DNA of 64,000 nucleotides. Origin: Cupriavidus taiwanensis LMG 19424 (lineage in GTDB: Bacteria; Pseudomonadota; Gammaproteobacteria; Burkholderiales; Burkholderiaceae). The notes beneath the pieces are model-generated. The model did not search any database. It saw only the letters and a program-made list of their open reading frames with translations, and was not told the origin of the DNA. Positions 1 through 9,736 of this stretch are shown one piece after another. Position 1 is the first letter of the stretch; every line of letters begins with the position of its first letter. The stretch covers positions 2,232,001-2,296,000 of the forward strand of contig NC_010528.1 of assembly GCF_000069785.1 (NCBI RefSeq). The letters run 5' to 3'. Position numbers and translations under genes: made by a program.

Positions 1-91
1 CGGGCTCCGGATCGCCGGCGGTGATGAACGGAATCAGGCCCTTCTTCTGCTGCGCGGCCAGTGCCGCGAACGTCTTCTGGATACGGGACAT
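1..91 (-). CDS. trpA: Tryptophan synthase alpha subunit, N-terminal fragment (cut by window edge)
   Basis: Only the first 30 codons are present. They read [20 protein letters not shown] and continue into PFITAGDP, the conserved N-terminus of TrpA, which cleaves indole-3-glycerol phosphate to indole for the beta subunit. The start ATG lies at 91-89, one base after the stop of the upstream methyltransferase, so it is probably co-transcribed with trpF-trpB-methylase. The catalytic residues lie outside the window. The identity is supported by trpB and trpF upstream. Confidence 0.93.
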   Translation of the reverse strand, partial: MSRIQKTFAALAAQQKKGLIPFITAGDPEP

Positions 92-92
92 A

Positions 93-1022
93 TCAGGGAA
101 TCAGGTGAGGCCGCGACGCCGGCGAGACATCGTCGTTGGCGGCGGCCAGGGTTGGGGTGGCCAGACTGGGGGCACCGTCGGGCTCGATCGCGGGCATGGC
201 TTGCGCAGCCGCGGCCACGCGCGCGCACGCCACCTGCACATATTCCGGATTGATCTCGAAACCGGCAAAGCGCCGGCCGTGGCGCAGGCACGCCACCGCG
301 GTGGTGCCGCTGCCGGCGAACGGATCCAGCACCAGGCCGCCCGGCGGGCAGCTCGACAGCACCATGCGCTCGACGATCTCCAGCGGCTTCTGCGTGGGGT
401 GGTTGGCACGCTCCGGGTCCTGGCGGTGGATGCGCGAGACGCTCCACAGGTCCTTCGGGTTGTAGCCCACCTCCAGCCACTTCTTGCCTTCGAAACGCGG
501 CCGGCTGCGCGCCTTCTTGGTCTCGGGGTCGTACGGGATGCGCACCGGGTCGAGATCGAAGTAGTAGTCGCGCGCCCTGGCGAAGAAGCCGATGTTGTCG
601 TGCACCGACGAGAACTTGCGCGTGGTGCCGCCCATGCTGGGCACGCGGCGGTCCCAGATAATCTCGTTGATCATGGTGAGGCGCCGCTTGAGCATCACGA
701 ACAGCTCCGGCGAGTACTGCCAGGTGCAGAACAGGTAGAGCGTGCCCTTGGGCGCGAGCTTGGGCACGACCGCGTCCATCCAGCGCTCGGACCAGTCCAG
801 GTAGGCCTGGCCCGACAGCAGGTCGGAATCGTTGCCGTAGTCCTTGCCCAGCCCGTACGGCGGATCGGCGACGATCAGGTCGACCGAGCCGTCCGGCAGG
901 CGGGCAATGCCCTCGAACATGTCTTCCTGGAACAGGCGCAACTGGGCGGAGTCGGGCGCGCCGGCAGCATCCGGCGCGCCGGCGCCGCCCACGGCAAGTC
1001 CGGTCGGAGGCAGCGCGCGCAT
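93..1022 (-). CDS. Orphan DNA (adenine/cytosine-N4) methyltransferase, beta-class, inside the trp cluster
   Basis: This is a 309-aa SAM-dependent DNA amino-methyltransferase. The catalytic DPPY motif is at about residues 53-56, ahead of the SAM-binding [10 protein letters not shown] motif at about 232-241, which is the beta-class (N6-adenine or N4-cytosine) order. A region between them (around residues 110-190) probably holds the target-recognition segment. There is no restriction endonuclease or specificity gene beside it, so it appears to be an orphan (epigenetic) methylase. Its ATG shares one base with the trpB stop (TGATG, 1020-1024) and its own stop is one base before trpA, so translation is coupled to tryptophan synthase. 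Related methylases at this position in Ralstonia and Burkholderia have, as I recall, been linked to GTWWAC methylation; the specificity here is not shown by the sequence. The first 25 residues are low complexity. Confidence 0.88.
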   Translation of the reverse strand: MRALPPTGLAVGGAGAPDAAGAPDSAQLRLFQEDMFEGIARLPDGSVDLIVADPPYGLGKDYGNDSDLLSGQAYLDWSERWMDAVVPKLAPKGTLYLFCTWQYSPELFVMLKRRLTMINEIIWDRRVPSMGGTTRKFSSVHDNIGFFARARDYYFDLDPVRIPYDPETKKARSRPRFEGKKWLEVGYNPKDLWSVSRIHRQDPERANHPTQKPLEIVERMVLSSCPPGGLVLDPFAGSGTTAVACLRHGRRFAGFEINPEYVQVACARVAAAAQAMPAIEPDGAPSLATPTLAAANDDVSPASRPHLIP

Positions 1023-2215
1023 CAGAGCTTGAGCCCCGCGCGCTCGGCCACGGTGTGCATGTCCTTGTCACCGCGGCCGGACAGGTTCACCAGCAGCAGC
1101 TTGTCCTTGGGCAGCGTCGGCGCCAGCTTGCAGGCGTAGGCGATCGCATGGCTCGATTCCAGCGCCGGGATGATGCCCTCGATGCGGCAGCAGTCGTGGA
1201 AGGCCTTGAGCGCTTCCTCGTCGGTGATCGGCACGTACTGCGCGCGGCCGCTGTCCTTGAGCCAGGCATGCTCGGGGCCGACGCCGGGGTAGTCCAGGCC
1301 GGCCGAGACCGAATGCGTCTCGATGATCTGGCCGTTGTCGTCCTGCAGCAGGTAAGTGCGGTTGCCGTGCAGCACGCCGGGCGTGCCGCCGGTCAGCGAC
1401 GCCGCGTGGCGGCCGGTGTCCAGCCCGTCGCCGGCGGCTTCGACGCCGATCAGCTGCACATCCTGGTGCTCGATATACGGATAGAAGATGCCCATGGCAT
1501 TGGAGCCACCGCCCACGCACGCGATCACGGCATCCGGCTGGCGCCCGGCCAGCTCGGGCATCTGCACCTTGGCCTCCTCGCCGATCACGCACTGGAAGTC
1601 GCGCACCATCATCGGATACGGGTGCGGGCCGGCCACGGTGCCGATGATGTAAAAGGTGTTCTCGACGTTGGTGACCCAGTCGCGCATGGCTTCGTTGAGC
1701 GCGTCCTTGAGCGTGCGCGAGCCGCTTTCCACCGGCACCACGGTCGCGCCCAGCAGCTTCATGCGGTAGACGTTGGCGGCCTGGCGCTTGACGTCCTCGG
1801 CGCCCATGTAGACCACGCACTCCATGCCGAAGCGCGCGGCGATGGTGGCGGTGGCCACGCCGTGCTGCCCTGCCCCGGTCTCGGCGATCACGCGCGGCTT
1901 GCCCATGCGCCTGGCCAGCAGCGCCTGGCCGATGACATTGTTGATCTTGTGCGCGCCGGTGTGGTTCAGGTCTTCGCGCTTGAAGTAGATCTGCGCGCCG
2001 CCGAGCGTCTCGCTCCAGCGCTGCGCGTGATAGATCGGCGACGGGCGGCCGACGAAGTGCTTCAGCTCGCGGCGGAATTCGGCGTCGAACTCCGGGTCCT
2101 TCTGGTAGTGCGCATAGGCTTCGCGCAGCTCATCAAGCGCGTGGACCAGCGTCTCGGAAACGAAGGTGCCGCCATAGGGGCCGAAATGGCCACGGGAATC
2201 GGGCAGGTCGTACAT
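1022..2215 (-). CDS. trpB: Tryptophan synthase beta subunit
   Basis: At 397 aa this is the usual TrpB length. It makes L-tryptophan from indole and serine using PLP, in an alpha2beta2 complex with TrpA. The PLP-binding lysine is in HTGAHKINN (K90). The glycine-rich phosphate-binding loop GGGSNAMG is at about residue 235, and the conserved start ([15 protein letters not shown]) is intact. The gene lies 124 bp downstream of trpF, overlaps the methylase start by one base, and is separated from trpA only by that methylase. No attenuator or leader peptide is visible in front of it. Confidence 0.97.
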   Translation of the reverse strand: MYDLPDSRGHFGPYGGTFVSETLVHALDELREAYAHYQKDPEFDAEFRRELKHFVGRPSPIYHAQRWSETLGGAQIYFKREDLNHTGAHKINNVIGQALLARRMGKPRVIAETGAGQHGVATATIAARFGMECVVYMGAEDVKRQAANVYRMKLLGATVVPVESGSRTLKDALNEAMRDWVTNVENTFYIIGTVAGPHPYPMMVRDFQCVIGEEAKVQMPELAGRQPDAVIACVGGGSNAMGIFYPYIEHQDVQLIGVEAAGDGLDTGRHAASLTGGTPGVLHGNRTYLLQDDNGQIIETHSVSAGLDYPGVGPEHAWLKDSGRAQYVPITDEEALKAFHDCCRIEGIIPALESSHAIAYACKLAPTLPKDKLLLVNLSGRGDKDMHTVAERAGLKL

Positions 2216-2339
2216 GTCTAGGCTCTTCGGAACAGCGGCCTTGCCTCGCTCGGCAGGGCTCGCCTGGTTGACTGGGTGCGCGATGCCCGCTCAGGAGCGG
2301 CGGGCGCGGTGTGCGGAAGGGATCGGGCTTCGACCCGGC

Positions 2340-3062
2340 TCATCCTGCGCTGGCGCTGCGGACAGCGCGCACGAACTCGGCAATGCGGGCGTGGTCCTTC
2401 ACGCCCTTGGCGGCCTCTACCCCGCTGCTGACATCGACGGCGTAGGGGCGCACGCGTTCAATCGCGCCAGCGACGTTTTGCGCGTTCAACCCACCACTCA
2501 AAACGATGCGAGGAGCGCCGCTTGCGTTCGGGTTGCCGGTTGCCATGACCGGGGGATTGGGCGGAAGCCATGCCGGAGGAATCAGGGTCCAGTCGAAGAC
2601 GTGGCCGCCACCGCCATAGCCTTCAACGAAGGCATCGAGCAGCAAGGCAGCGGCATCACGGTATTGATCGGCGAATTCTATCAAATCGAGGCCCGGGCGG
2701 ACACGGGCGGCGCGCAGGAACGGCAACGCGCAGCGCTGGGCGGCCTGGGTGCAGAACTGCGGCGTTTCGTCGCCGTGCAGCTGCAGCAGGGTCAGCGGCA
2801 CACGCTCCGCGACGTGCGCGATGTCTTCCAGGTCGGCGTTGACGAACAGGCCCGTCACCGTGACGAACGGCCCGGCGGCCTCGGCCAGCGCCGCGGCGCG
2901 CGCCACGTCGACGTAGCGCGGGCTCTTCGGGTAGAACACCAGCCCGATCGCATCCGCCCCGGCATCGACGGCGGCGCGGACGTCGTCCTCGCGGGTCAGC
3001 CCGCAGATCTTGATGCGGGTGCGCTGCGGCAGGTGCGCCGCACTGCCCTCAGGCTGCGTCAT
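2340..3062 (-). CDS. trpF: Phosphoribosylanthranilate isomerase
   Basis: TrpF isomerises N-(5-phosphoribosyl)anthranilate to CdRP, the third step of tryptophan synthesis. The start MTQPEGSA at 3062 gives 240 aa; the frame stays open upstream but there it only runs through the truA 3' end. Family motifs are visible: IKICGLTRE near the N-terminus with the catalytic cysteine, then [23 protein letters not shown], and [11 protein letters not shown] with the phosphate-binding region near the C-terminus. The start lies inside the last 14 bp of truA, so truA, trpF and trpB are probably co-transcribed. Confidence 0.95.
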   Translation of the reverse strand: MTQPEGSAAHLPQRTRIKICGLTREDDVRAAVDAGADAIGLVFYPKSPRYVDVARAAALAEAAGPFVTVTGLFVNADLEDIAHVAERVPLTLLQLHGDETPQFCTQAAQRCALPFLRAARVRPGLDLIEFADQYRDAAALLLDAFVEGYGGGGHVFDWTLIPPAWLPPNPPVMATGNPNASGAPRIVLSGGLNAQNVAGAIERVRPYAVDVSSGVEAAKGVKDHARIAEFVRAVRSASAG

Positions 3063-3867
3063 CGAACACTCCATGGAACAGGCTCGCGGACGGGTCGGCC
3101 GCGGGGATCGGATAAGCATCAGGATACTTGACGCCGACCAGGTAGAGGCCATCCGGCATGAACGTGGGCGCCGCCAGCTTGCGGTCGCGCCCGGCCAGCA
3201 CCTGCGCCATCCAGTCCGGCGGATAGCGGCGCCGCCCCACCGCCACCAGGCAACCCATCAGGTTGCGCACCATGTGGTGCAGGAAGGCGCTGGCACGGAA
3301 GCGCAGAAACACCCAGTTGCCGTCGTCGCGGATGGTGACGTCGTACATCGTCTTGACCGGCGACTTGGCCTGGCATTCGGCGGCGCGGAAGGCGGAGAAG
3401 TCATGCTCGCCGATCAGGTGCGCCGCGGCTGCGCGCATGGCCTCCACATCGAGCCGTTGTCCGGGCGGCAGCATCTGGTAGCCGGCGCGCCCATGCACCA
3501 TCGGCACGCGGTGCGGACCGGTGTAAAGCGCGTAGTAGTACATGCGCTCATAGGCCAGGAAGCGGGCATGGAAGCCAACGTCCACCGGCAGCGCCCATTG
3601 CAGCGCGATCGACGGCGGCAGGAAGGCGTTGACGCCCCGCACCCACGAAAAGGGCTCGCGCACCAGCTCGGTATCCAGGTGGATGACCTGCCCCAGCGCG
3701 TGCACGCCGGCATCGGTGCGCCCCGCCACGGTGGTCAGCAGGCGCACGCCGGCAAAACGCTCGATGGCGTCTTCGAGGTGGTCCTGGACGGTATTGCGGT
3801 GCGGCTGCGACTGCCACCCGGAAAAGGCGGCGCCGTCGTAGTGCAGGCCAAGGGCGATGCGGTTCAT
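3049..3867 (-). CDS. truA: tRNA pseudouridine(38-40) synthase
   Basis: TruA converts U38-U40 of the tRNA anticodon arm to pseudouridine. The chosen start [15 protein letters not shown] at 3867 gives 272 aa, the normal family length; an upstream open stretch adds 17 unrelated residues. The catalytic aspartate is in [12 protein letters not shown] (about residue 50), followed by FHARF and the LMVRNLMG-type C-terminal motif ([11 protein letters not shown]). It sits between fimV and trpF on the same strand. An intrinsic terminator at 3911-3947 separates it from fimV, so it probably heads the truA-trpF-trpB-methylase-trpA unit. Confidence 0.96.
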   Translation of the reverse strand: MNRIALGLHYDGAAFSGWQSQPHRNTVQDHLEDAIERFAGVRLLTTVAGRTDAGVHALGQVIHLDTELVREPFSWVRGVNAFLPPSIALQWALPVDVGFHARFLAYERMYYYALYTGPHRVPMVHGRAGYQMLPPGQRLDVEAMRAAAAHLIGEHDFSAFRAAECQAKSPVKTMYDVTIRDDGNWVFLRFRASAFLHHMVRNLMGCLVAVGRRRYPPDWMAQVLAGRDRKLAAPTFMPDGLYLVGVKYPDAYPIPAADPSASLFHGVFDDAA

Positions 3868-3910
3868 GTCAGGGGAAAAAGCATGGCGGCGCGCGGGCGA
3901 TGCGAGCCGG

Positions 3911-3947
3911 AAAAGCAAATGCGCCGGAAGGGACGCTTCCGGCGCAT
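3911..3947 (-). terminator. Intrinsic terminator after fimV
   Basis: A perfect 12-bp inverted repeat, ATGCGCCGGAAG (3919-3930) against CTTCCGGCGCAT (3936-3947), has a 5-base loop. Read on the minus strand it is followed by TTTGCTTTT, the layout of a rho-independent terminator just beyond the fimV stop. Confidence 0.8.
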
Positions 3948-3995
3948 CGCTTCAGGCCGCGGCAGCGCGTGCCGCGGCGGACCGCCAATGATAGC

Positions 3996-6842
3996 TCAGG
4001 CCACTTCCAGCAGCAGCGAGCGGGCCTCGGCCTGCAGCGCGTCCTGCGACTGTTCGACCACTTCCTGCAGCAGTTCGCGCGCGCCCTCCTTGTCGCCGAT
4101 CTCGATATAGGCGCGTGCCAGGTCCAGCTTGATCTGCATGTCGCGCCCGCCGTCCATGCCGTCGGCCGACAGCGTGCTCGGCGACACGCTCTGGCCGAGG
4201 CTGCCGGCGGTGTCCGGCGCCACGCGCGACAGGTCGATCGGCTCGGCCAGCTTGCCGTCGCGCAGCATGGTGGTGGCGGGAAGCGGCACCGAGGCCTCGT
4301 CGGGCGCGGCGGGCGTGGCGCTGGCGTTGCCTTGCGGCGCGCTGCCCAGGTCCAGCGACAGCCCGGACATGTCGAACTCCAGCGGGCGGCCGCGGGTCGG
4401 CGTGTCGAGCGTGGGCACGTCGTCATCGGCGAGCGGATCGGCGCCCGGCAGGCCCATGTCGAGGCGCACCGCATCGCCCGGCTGCGGCGTCTCGGCGCCG
4501 AACACCATCGCCGCCGAGGCCGGCGCGACGATCGGGTCGCCGGCGGCCGGCGCCGGGAAGGCATCCAGCGGCAGCGACAGGTCGCCCAGCGACGGCTCCA
4601 GCCGCGCGATCGAGGCGGGATTCTGCGACGGATCCTGCGTGCGCCACTGGTCGGTTGCCGGCGATGCCGTATCCGGGCCCGGAGCCTCCGGCGTCACCAC
4701 CATGAACAGCGCATTGCCGGGCTCCAGCGCGCGCCCCATTTCCGCGGCCTTCAGCCATTCCGCTCCGTGTCCGCCGGTCTGGGCGAACATTTCCTCTGCA
4801 ATCACGCGGAACCCTTCCACATCCTGTCTGTTGCTGTAAATCTCCAGGAGCTTGAGCCGTACCGGCTGCTGCTCCGGGTGTTTTTCCAGGGCTTCGCGCA
4901 GGATTTCCTCTGCCTGCACATCGCGCCCGTAGGCGATATAGACCTCGGCCTCGGCGATCGGGTCGACCTCGTTGGCTTCCGGGGTGTTGTTGCCGATGCG
5001 GAAGTCGGCGCCGAACACGCTGTGCTGCGAGGTGTCGACGCTCTGGCCGCCGGCGGTGCCGAACAGCGAGTTGGCGCCCGCCATCACCGTGCTTTCCTGC
5101 GACAGGATGCTGTCGCCGAAGCCGGTGGCCTCGCCTTCCTTCTGCTTCTGGCGGCGGCGATAGATCGCGTACACGCCCAGCAGTGCCACCACCAGGCCAC
5201 CGCCCGGCAGCAGCATGGGGTTGGCCAGCAGGCCATCGAGGAACGACGGTTCGGGCACCGGCGCGGGCTGCGCGACCACCGGCGGCACCGGTTTGGCCGC
5301 AGGCGTCGATGCGGCACCCTGGGCGGCGTTTGCGACCACCTCCGCGGCGGGCTGCGAGGCGGGAGCGGCGGCCACGGCGGACGCTGCCACGGGCGCCACG
5401 GCGGCCGCGGCACTGGCGCCGGCCGCGGGCGCGGCAGGCGCGCTGGCCGCACTCGCGACCGCCGCCGGGACGGCCGCGTCCGCGGCGGTGGTCGCCACCG
5501 CATCGGCCTTCGGCGGCGCTGCCGGTACCACGACCGGTGCCGCCGCAGCCGCCCTGGCGGCGGCGTCAGCCTTTTCCTTGTCAGCCAACGCGGTCTGGTT
5601 GGCCTGGCTCAGTTTGGCGATCTCGGTGTTCTTCAGCTCGAGCAGCTTCTGCATGTCGCCCACGTTCTTTTGCAGCTGCGCCAGTCGCGCCTCGGCTTCC
5701 TTCAGCTGGCGCTCGCGCGCCACGTCGGCTTCGGCCTTGGCCGCGGCGTCGGCCTGCGCGCCACGCGCCGCCTTGCTGAGCTTCAGTTCATCGCGCGGGC
5801 CGTCGCCTGGCGCGGCCTGCTCCTGCACGCGGGCGGTCACGTTGCCGGATTGCTGGCGGCCGCTGTCGGGCTCGACGGATTTGGCCGCGGCGGCGCTGGC
5901 CAGCCGGCTGCGATAGGCGTCGAAGCCCTGCGTGCGGGCCACCACTTCGCGGCGCGCGGCCTTGGGTGTCACCGCCTGTGCCTGCTGCGGGGTCGGCACC
6001 TGCAGCACCGCGCCGCTGCGCAGGCGGTTCATGTTGCCGCCGATGAAGGCGTTGGGATTGTTGCGATAGAGCGCCACCAGCATCTGGTCGAGCGAGACCG
6101 ACTCCTGGCCCTGCACGGCCTCGCCGGCAATGCCATAGAGGGTGTCGCCGCGCTGCACGGTGTAGCCGCCGCCGGGGGCCATGTCGGCACCGGCGGCCGG
6201 CGCCGCGGCGCGCCTGGCGCTCTGGCGCGCCGGGCGGGCCGGTGCGGCGGGCCGGGCCGGCTCTGCCTCGGCGGCGGGCGCGGCCTGCTGCGCCGGCGCA
6301 GGTGGCGCAGGTGGCGCGGCGGCAGGCGCCGGCGCGGCCGGCGCGTCAGGCGTGGCGGCCTGCACCACCGGTGCCGGCGAGAACGTCTGGCTGGAAGCCC
6401 TGGCCCCGGCGGGGTCGAGCAGGAAGGTGTAGGCGCGCGAGACCTTGCCGCTGGCCCAGCTCATGTCGACCAGGATATCGACGAAGGGCTCGCTGATTGG
6501 CTGGCTGGAACGGACCCGTGCCACGTAGCTGCCGTTGGCGCGGCGCTCCACCTCCAGCCGCAGGCTGCCGACGCTTGGCAGATAGGTCAAGCCGGCCGCG
6601 GCATAGGCGCCCGGCGGCGCCAGCTTGACGCTGAGCCCCGCGGCCTCCTCGGCGGTGACTCCGCTGATGTCGATCTCAGCCTGCAGCGGCTGCCCCAGAT
6701 TCGACTGAACCCGCAATTGCCCGAACCCCGCGGCATACGCGGCCGGCTGCGCAAGCAGCAGGCCCAGTGCCGTGACGGCCAGCGTTGACCAGCGCTGACG
6801 GGCAGTAGGCGCATCTTTCCGGCGATGTTGGCTCACACTCAC
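3996..6842 (-). CDS. fimV: FimV/HubP-type polar peptidoglycan-binding membrane protein
   Basis: This 948-aa FimV-family protein carries the family's landmarks in order. They are a signal sequence (about 1-38), the FimV N-terminal domain (GFGQLRVQSNLGQPLQAEI), a LysM-type region beginning YTVQRGDTLYGIA (about 225-290), a long Ala/Pro/Val-rich linker with a coiled coil, and one transmembrane helix followed by YRRRQKQ. After these come a TPR-like cytoplasmic part (AEEILREALEKHPEQQPVR) and the C-terminal FimV motif DLARAYIEIGDKEGARELL. In other bacteria FimV/HubP organises cell poles, type IV pili and twitching. I chose the GTG start at 6842 because GGAG lies 8 bases upstream. It lies between asd and truA, its conserved place in this order. 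The linker is extremely Ala/Pro rich, hence the long open frames on the opposite strand. Confidence 0.93.
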   Translation of the reverse strand: MSVSQHRRKDAPTARQRWSTLAVTALGLLLAQPAAYAAGFGQLRVQSNLGQPLQAEIDISGVTAEEAAGLSVKLAPPGAYAAAGLTYLPSVGSLRLEVERRANGSYVARVRSSQPISEPFVDILVDMSWASGKVSRAYTFLLDPAGARASSQTFSPAPVVQAATPDAPAAPAPAAAPPAPPAPAQQAAPAAEAEPARPAAPARPARQSARRAAAPAAGADMAPGGGYTVQRGDTLYGIAGEAVQGQESVSLDQMLVALYRNNPNAFIGGNMNRLRSGAVLQVPTPQQAQAVTPKAARREVVARTQGFDAYRSRLASAAAAKSVEPDSGRQQSGNVTARVQEQAAPGDGPRDELKLSKAARGAQADAAAKAEADVARERQLKEAEARLAQLQKNVGDMQKLLELKNTEIAKLSQANQTALADKEKADAAARAAAAAPVVVPAAPPKADAVATTAADAAVPAAVASAASAPAAPAAGASAAAAVAPVAASAVAAAPASQPAAEVVANAAQGAASTPAAKPVPPVVAQPAPVPEPSFLDGLLANPMLLPGGGLVVALLGVYAIYRRRQKQKEGEATGFGDSILSQESTVMAGANSLFGTAGGQSVDTSQHSVFGADFRIGNNTPEANEVDPIAEAEVYIAYGRDVQAEEILREALEKHPEQQPVRLKLLEIYSNRQDVEGFRVIAEEMFAQTGGHGAEWLKAAEMGRALEPGNALFMVVTPEAPGPDTASPATDQWRTQDPSQNPASIARLEPSLGDLSLPLDAFPAPAAGDPIVAPASAAMVFGAETPQPGDAVRLDMGLPGADPLADDDVPTLDTPTRGRPLEFDMSGLSLDLGSAPQGNASATPAAPDEASVPLPATTMLRDGKLAEPIDLSRVAPDTAGSLGQSVSPSTLSADGMDGGRDMQIKLDLARAYIEIGDKEGARELLQEVVEQSQDALQAEARSLLLEVA

Positions 6843-7143
6843 CTTGTGCTCCGTTATGTTTTAGTAGCGATAGGAATCGACAAACCCGACCCCGACATAC
6901 CGACCCCATAAACCAGGTCCGCCCGGCCGGCGGGACATTCTGAACGATCCCTTTGCCGGCCCGCGCGCAGGCGCCAGCTCCTGCCGGCGCCGGGCGCATG
7001 CCGGCGTATTGTGACGCATCGCACAGGAAAATAGGCGTCCGGATACAACAACGCCGCGCACGGGCGCGGCGTCGTCAGCAAAGCGCTGCATTCTGTTGCC
7101 TGGCTGCAACGGGCGCAACCAGGCCACAGGCGGCGGCCTGCGA
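6843..7143. other. Intergenic region between asd and fimV
   Basis: These 301 bp hold the asd terminator (7041-7072) and presumably the fimV promoter. I see no convincing -35/-10 pair and no small gene with a ribosome-binding site. Confidence 0.5.
7041..7072 (-). terminator. Probable terminator after asd
   Basis: The inverted repeat ACGCCGCGC (7051-7059) / GCGCGGCGT (7064-7072) has a 4-base loop. On the minus strand it is followed by TGTTGTATCC, a weak U-tract. It lies 72 bp past the asd stop. Confidence 0.6.
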
Positions 7144-8280
7144 TCAGGACTCGATCAGGATACGCAGCATGCGGCGCAGCGGCTCGGCCGCGCCCCACAG
7201 CAGCTGGTCGCCCACGGTGAAGGCCGACAGGTACTCGCCGCCCATCTGCATCTTGCGCAGGCGGCCGACCGGGATGGTCAGCGTGCCGGTCACGGCCGCC
7301 GGGGTCAGGTCGGTCATGCTGGCTTCGCGCGTATTCGGCACCACCTTGGCCCACGGGTTGTGCGCGGCGAGCATGCCTTCGATCTCGTCCAGCGGCACGT
7401 CCTTGCGCAGCTTGATGGTCAGTGCCTGCGAATGGCAGCGCATCGCGCCGATGCGCACGCACAGGCCGTCGACGGCGATCGGCGTGGCGCCGGTCGCGCC
7501 CAGGAAGCCCTCGCCACGACCCAGGATCTTGTTGGTCTCGGCGCCGCCCTTCCACTCTTCCTTCGACTGGCCGTTGCCCAAGTCCTTGTCGATCCAGGGA
7601 ATCAGGTTGCCGGCCAGCGGCACGCCGAACTGCTTGGTTTCTTCCGCCGACAGGCCGTGCTGGGTCGACAGGATCTGGCGGTCGATTTCCAGGATGGCCG
7701 ACGCCGGGTTGTCCAGCAGCGGCTTGACCGACGCGTTCAGCGTGCCGAACTGGGTCAGCAGTTCGCGCATGTGCTGCGCGCCGCCGCCCGAGGCGGCCTG
7801 GTACGTCATCGAGGTCATCCACTCGATCAGGTCGGCCTGGAACAGGCCGCCCAGGCCCATCAGCATGCAGCTGACCGTGCAGTTGCCGCCGATGAAATTC
7901 TTGACGCCCTTGGACAGCGCGTCCTTGATCACACCCTGGTTCACCGGATCGAGCACGATGATGGCATCGTCCTTCATCCGCAGCGACGACGCCGCGTCGA
8001 TCCAGTAGCCCTTCCAGCCCGCCGCGCGCAGCTTGGGGAAGACCTCGTTGGTGTAGTCGCCGCCCTGGGCGGTCAGCACCACGTCGCACTTCTTCAGTGC
8101 GTCGATGTCGTTGGCATCCTTGAGCGTGGTTTCGTTCTTCGCCATGGCGGGCGCCTTGCCGCCGGCGTTGGACGTGCTGAAGAAGACGGGCTCGATATGG
8201 TCGAAATCACGCTCTTCCTGCATGCGCTGCATCAGGACGCTGCCGACCATTCCCCGCCAACCGACGAGACCTACAATCAT
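7144..8280 (-). CDS. asd: Aspartate-semialdehyde dehydrogenase
   Basis: Asd reduces aspartyl phosphate to aspartate semialdehyde with NADPH, the branch point to lysine/diaminopimelate, threonine and methionine. The 378-aa protein starts [16 protein letters not shown] (NADP-binding loop). It has the catalytic cysteine in [13 protein letters not shown] (around residue 135) and the histidine motif in [12 protein letters not shown]. It resembles the long gamma-proteobacterial-type Asd. The start has GAGG about 8 bases upstream. It lies between leuB and fimV, a conserved order in this group. Confidence 0.97.
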   Translation of the reverse strand: MIVGLVGWRGMVGSVLMQRMQEERDFDHIEPVFFSTSNAGGKAPAMAKNETTLKDANDIDALKKCDVVLTAQGGDYTNEVFPKLRAAGWKGYWIDAASSLRMKDDAIIVLDPVNQGVIKDALSKGVKNFIGGNCTVSCMLMGLGGLFQADLIEWMTSMTYQAASGGGAQHMRELLTQFGTLNASVKPLLDNPASAILEIDRQILSTQHGLSAEETKQFGVPLAGNLIPWIDKDLGNGQSKEEWKGGAETNKILGRGEGFLGATGATPIAVDGLCVRIGAMRCHSQALTIKLRKDVPLDEIEGMLAAHNPWAKVVPNTREASMTDLTPAAVTGTLTIPVGRLRKMQMGGEYLSAFTVGDQLLWGAAEPLRRMLRILIES

Positions 8281-8646
8281 GATTTACCTCGGATGTGATT
8301 TTTACTTCCCCGCCATTTTCCTCGCCCGGCGTGGCTGCGCGGGGAAGACGGGCAGGCACGACGAACGGATCTAGGCGATCGCGGTTTTAATAATGGTTTT
8401 AATCGTCGTTGCGGTCTGGCCGAGCGAAATCGTGCCAACCGGGCCGCGGGTAGCGGTCAGGGCGACAACAGCAGTCAGGGTGGACTGGGAAAATCGGGCC
8501 ATCGGCAGAGTCTACACGATTTTGCGGCGCCGCCGCAGCGCTGGATCGCCGTCGTTCCCGCGCAGGCGGGAACCCAGTGACTTTAAAGACGCTGGATTCC
8601 CGCCTGCGCGGGAATGACGGTAGATAACTGAGGCGGCGCGCCTGAC
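8281..8646. other. Intergenic region between leuB and asd, with REPIN and a 9-bp direct repeat
   Basis: These 366 bp contain the REPIN-like element at 8551-8620 and, nearer asd, two exact copies of GGTTTTAAT (8383-8391 and 8395-8403). This AT-rich patch lies about 105 bp before the asd start and may belong to the asd promoter. No small gene is evident. Confidence 0.5.
8551..8620. repeat. REPIN-like pair of inverted REP palindromes, copy 1
   Basis: Two hairpins face each other: GTTCCCGC-GCAG-GCGGGAAC (8554-8573) and ATTCCCGC-CTGC-GCGGGAAT (8596-8615). They are flanked by CGTC/GACG and CCAG/CTGG and separated by about 14 bases. The whole unit reappears in reverse orientation at 55960-56026, which shows that it is an interspersed repeat and not a local terminator. 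Confidence 0.85.
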
Positions 8647-9714
8647 TTACAGTGCCGCCAGCACGGCCTCGCCCATCTCGCGGGTGCCCACCTGCTTGCA
8701 GCCCGGCGTCAGGATGTCGCCGGTGCGGTAGCCCTGGGCCAGCACCTTCTTGACGGCATTCTCGATGCGGTCGGCCTGCTCGGCCTTGTTCAGCGAATAG
8801 CGCAGCATCATCGCCGCCGACAGGATGGTGGCCAGCGGGTTGGCGATGCCCTTGCCGGCGATGTCCGGCGCCGAGCCGTGCGACGGCTCGTACAGGCCCT
8901 TGTTGTTGGCATCCAGCGACGCCGACGGCAGCATGCCGATCGAGCCGGTCAGCATCGCCGCCTCGTCCGACAGGATGTCGCCGAACATATTGCCGGTGAC
9001 GATCACGTCGAAGCTCTTGGGCGCCTTGACCAGCTGCATCGCGGCGTTGTCGACGTACATGTGCGACAGCTCGACGTCCGGGTATTCCTTGCTGACATCG
9101 ATCACGATGTCCTTCCAGAACTGGAACGTCTCGAGCACGTTGGCCTTGTCGACGCTGCACAGCTTCTTGCCGCGCTTGGCCGCGGCCTGGAACGCCACGT
9201 GCGCGATGCGGCGGATTTCCGGCTCGCTGTAGCGCATGGTGTCGAAAGCTTCGCGCGCGCCCTGGAACAGGCCGTCCGGCGCTTCGCGCAGGCCGCGCGG
9301 CTGGCCGAAGTAGATGTCGCCGTTCAGCTCGCGCACGATCAGGATGTCGAGGCCGGCCACCAGCTCGGGCTTCAGGCTCGAGGCGCCGGTCAGCTCCGGA
9401 TAGCAGATCGCCGGGCGGAAGTTGGCGAACAGCTGCAGATGCTTGCGCAGGCCCAGGATGGCCTGCTCGGGGCGCAGCGCGCGCTCCAGGCTGTCGTACT
9501 TCCAGTCGCCGACGGCGCCGAACAGGATGGCATCGGCCTCCCTGGCCAGCTTGAGCGTGTTCTCCGGCAGCGGATGGCCTTCGGCCTCGTAGCCGGCGCC
9601 GCCCACGGGCGCGGTTTCCAGTTCGAACTTCTCGTCGAGCGCGTTCAGGACCTTGACGGCCTCCGCAACGATTTCGGGACCGATGCCGTCACCCGGCAGG
9701 ACTGCGATCTTCAT
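8647..9714 (-). CDS. leuB: 3-isopropylmalate dehydrogenase
   Basis: LeuB oxidatively decarboxylates 3-isopropylmalate with NAD+ in leucine synthesis. At 355 aa it has the family length. Visible motifs are [19 protein letters not shown], the substrate-binding [31 protein letters not shown] with the catalytic tyrosine, [15 protein letters not shown] with the catalytic lysine, and [18 protein letters not shown] for NAD binding. It is 22 bp downstream of leuD in the leuC-leuD-leuB operon. GAGGA precedes the start. Confidence 0.97.
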   Translation of the reverse strand: MKIAVLPGDGIGPEIVAEAVKVLNALDEKFELETAPVGGAGYEAEGHPLPENTLKLAREADAILFGAVGDWKYDSLERALRPEQAILGLRKHLQLFANFRPAICYPELTGASSLKPELVAGLDILIVRELNGDIYFGQPRGLREAPDGLFQGAREAFDTMRYSEPEIRRIAHVAFQAAAKRGKKLCSVDKANVLETFQFWKDIVIDVSKEYPDVELSHMYVDNAAMQLVKAPKSFDVIVTGNMFGDILSDEAAMLTGSIGMLPSASLDANNKGLYEPSHGSAPDIAGKGIANPLATILSAAMMLRYSLNKAEQADRIENAVKKVLAQGYRTGDILTPGCKQVGTREMGEAVLAAL

Positions 9715-9736
9715 TGTTGTCTTTCCTCGTAGAGCC

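Noticed and set aside
3900..6788. Very long open frame on the strand opposite fimV
   Set aside because: It is a codon-position shadow of the Ala/Pro-rich, high-GC fimV gene; its product is a low-complexity Arg/Gly/His string with no domain.
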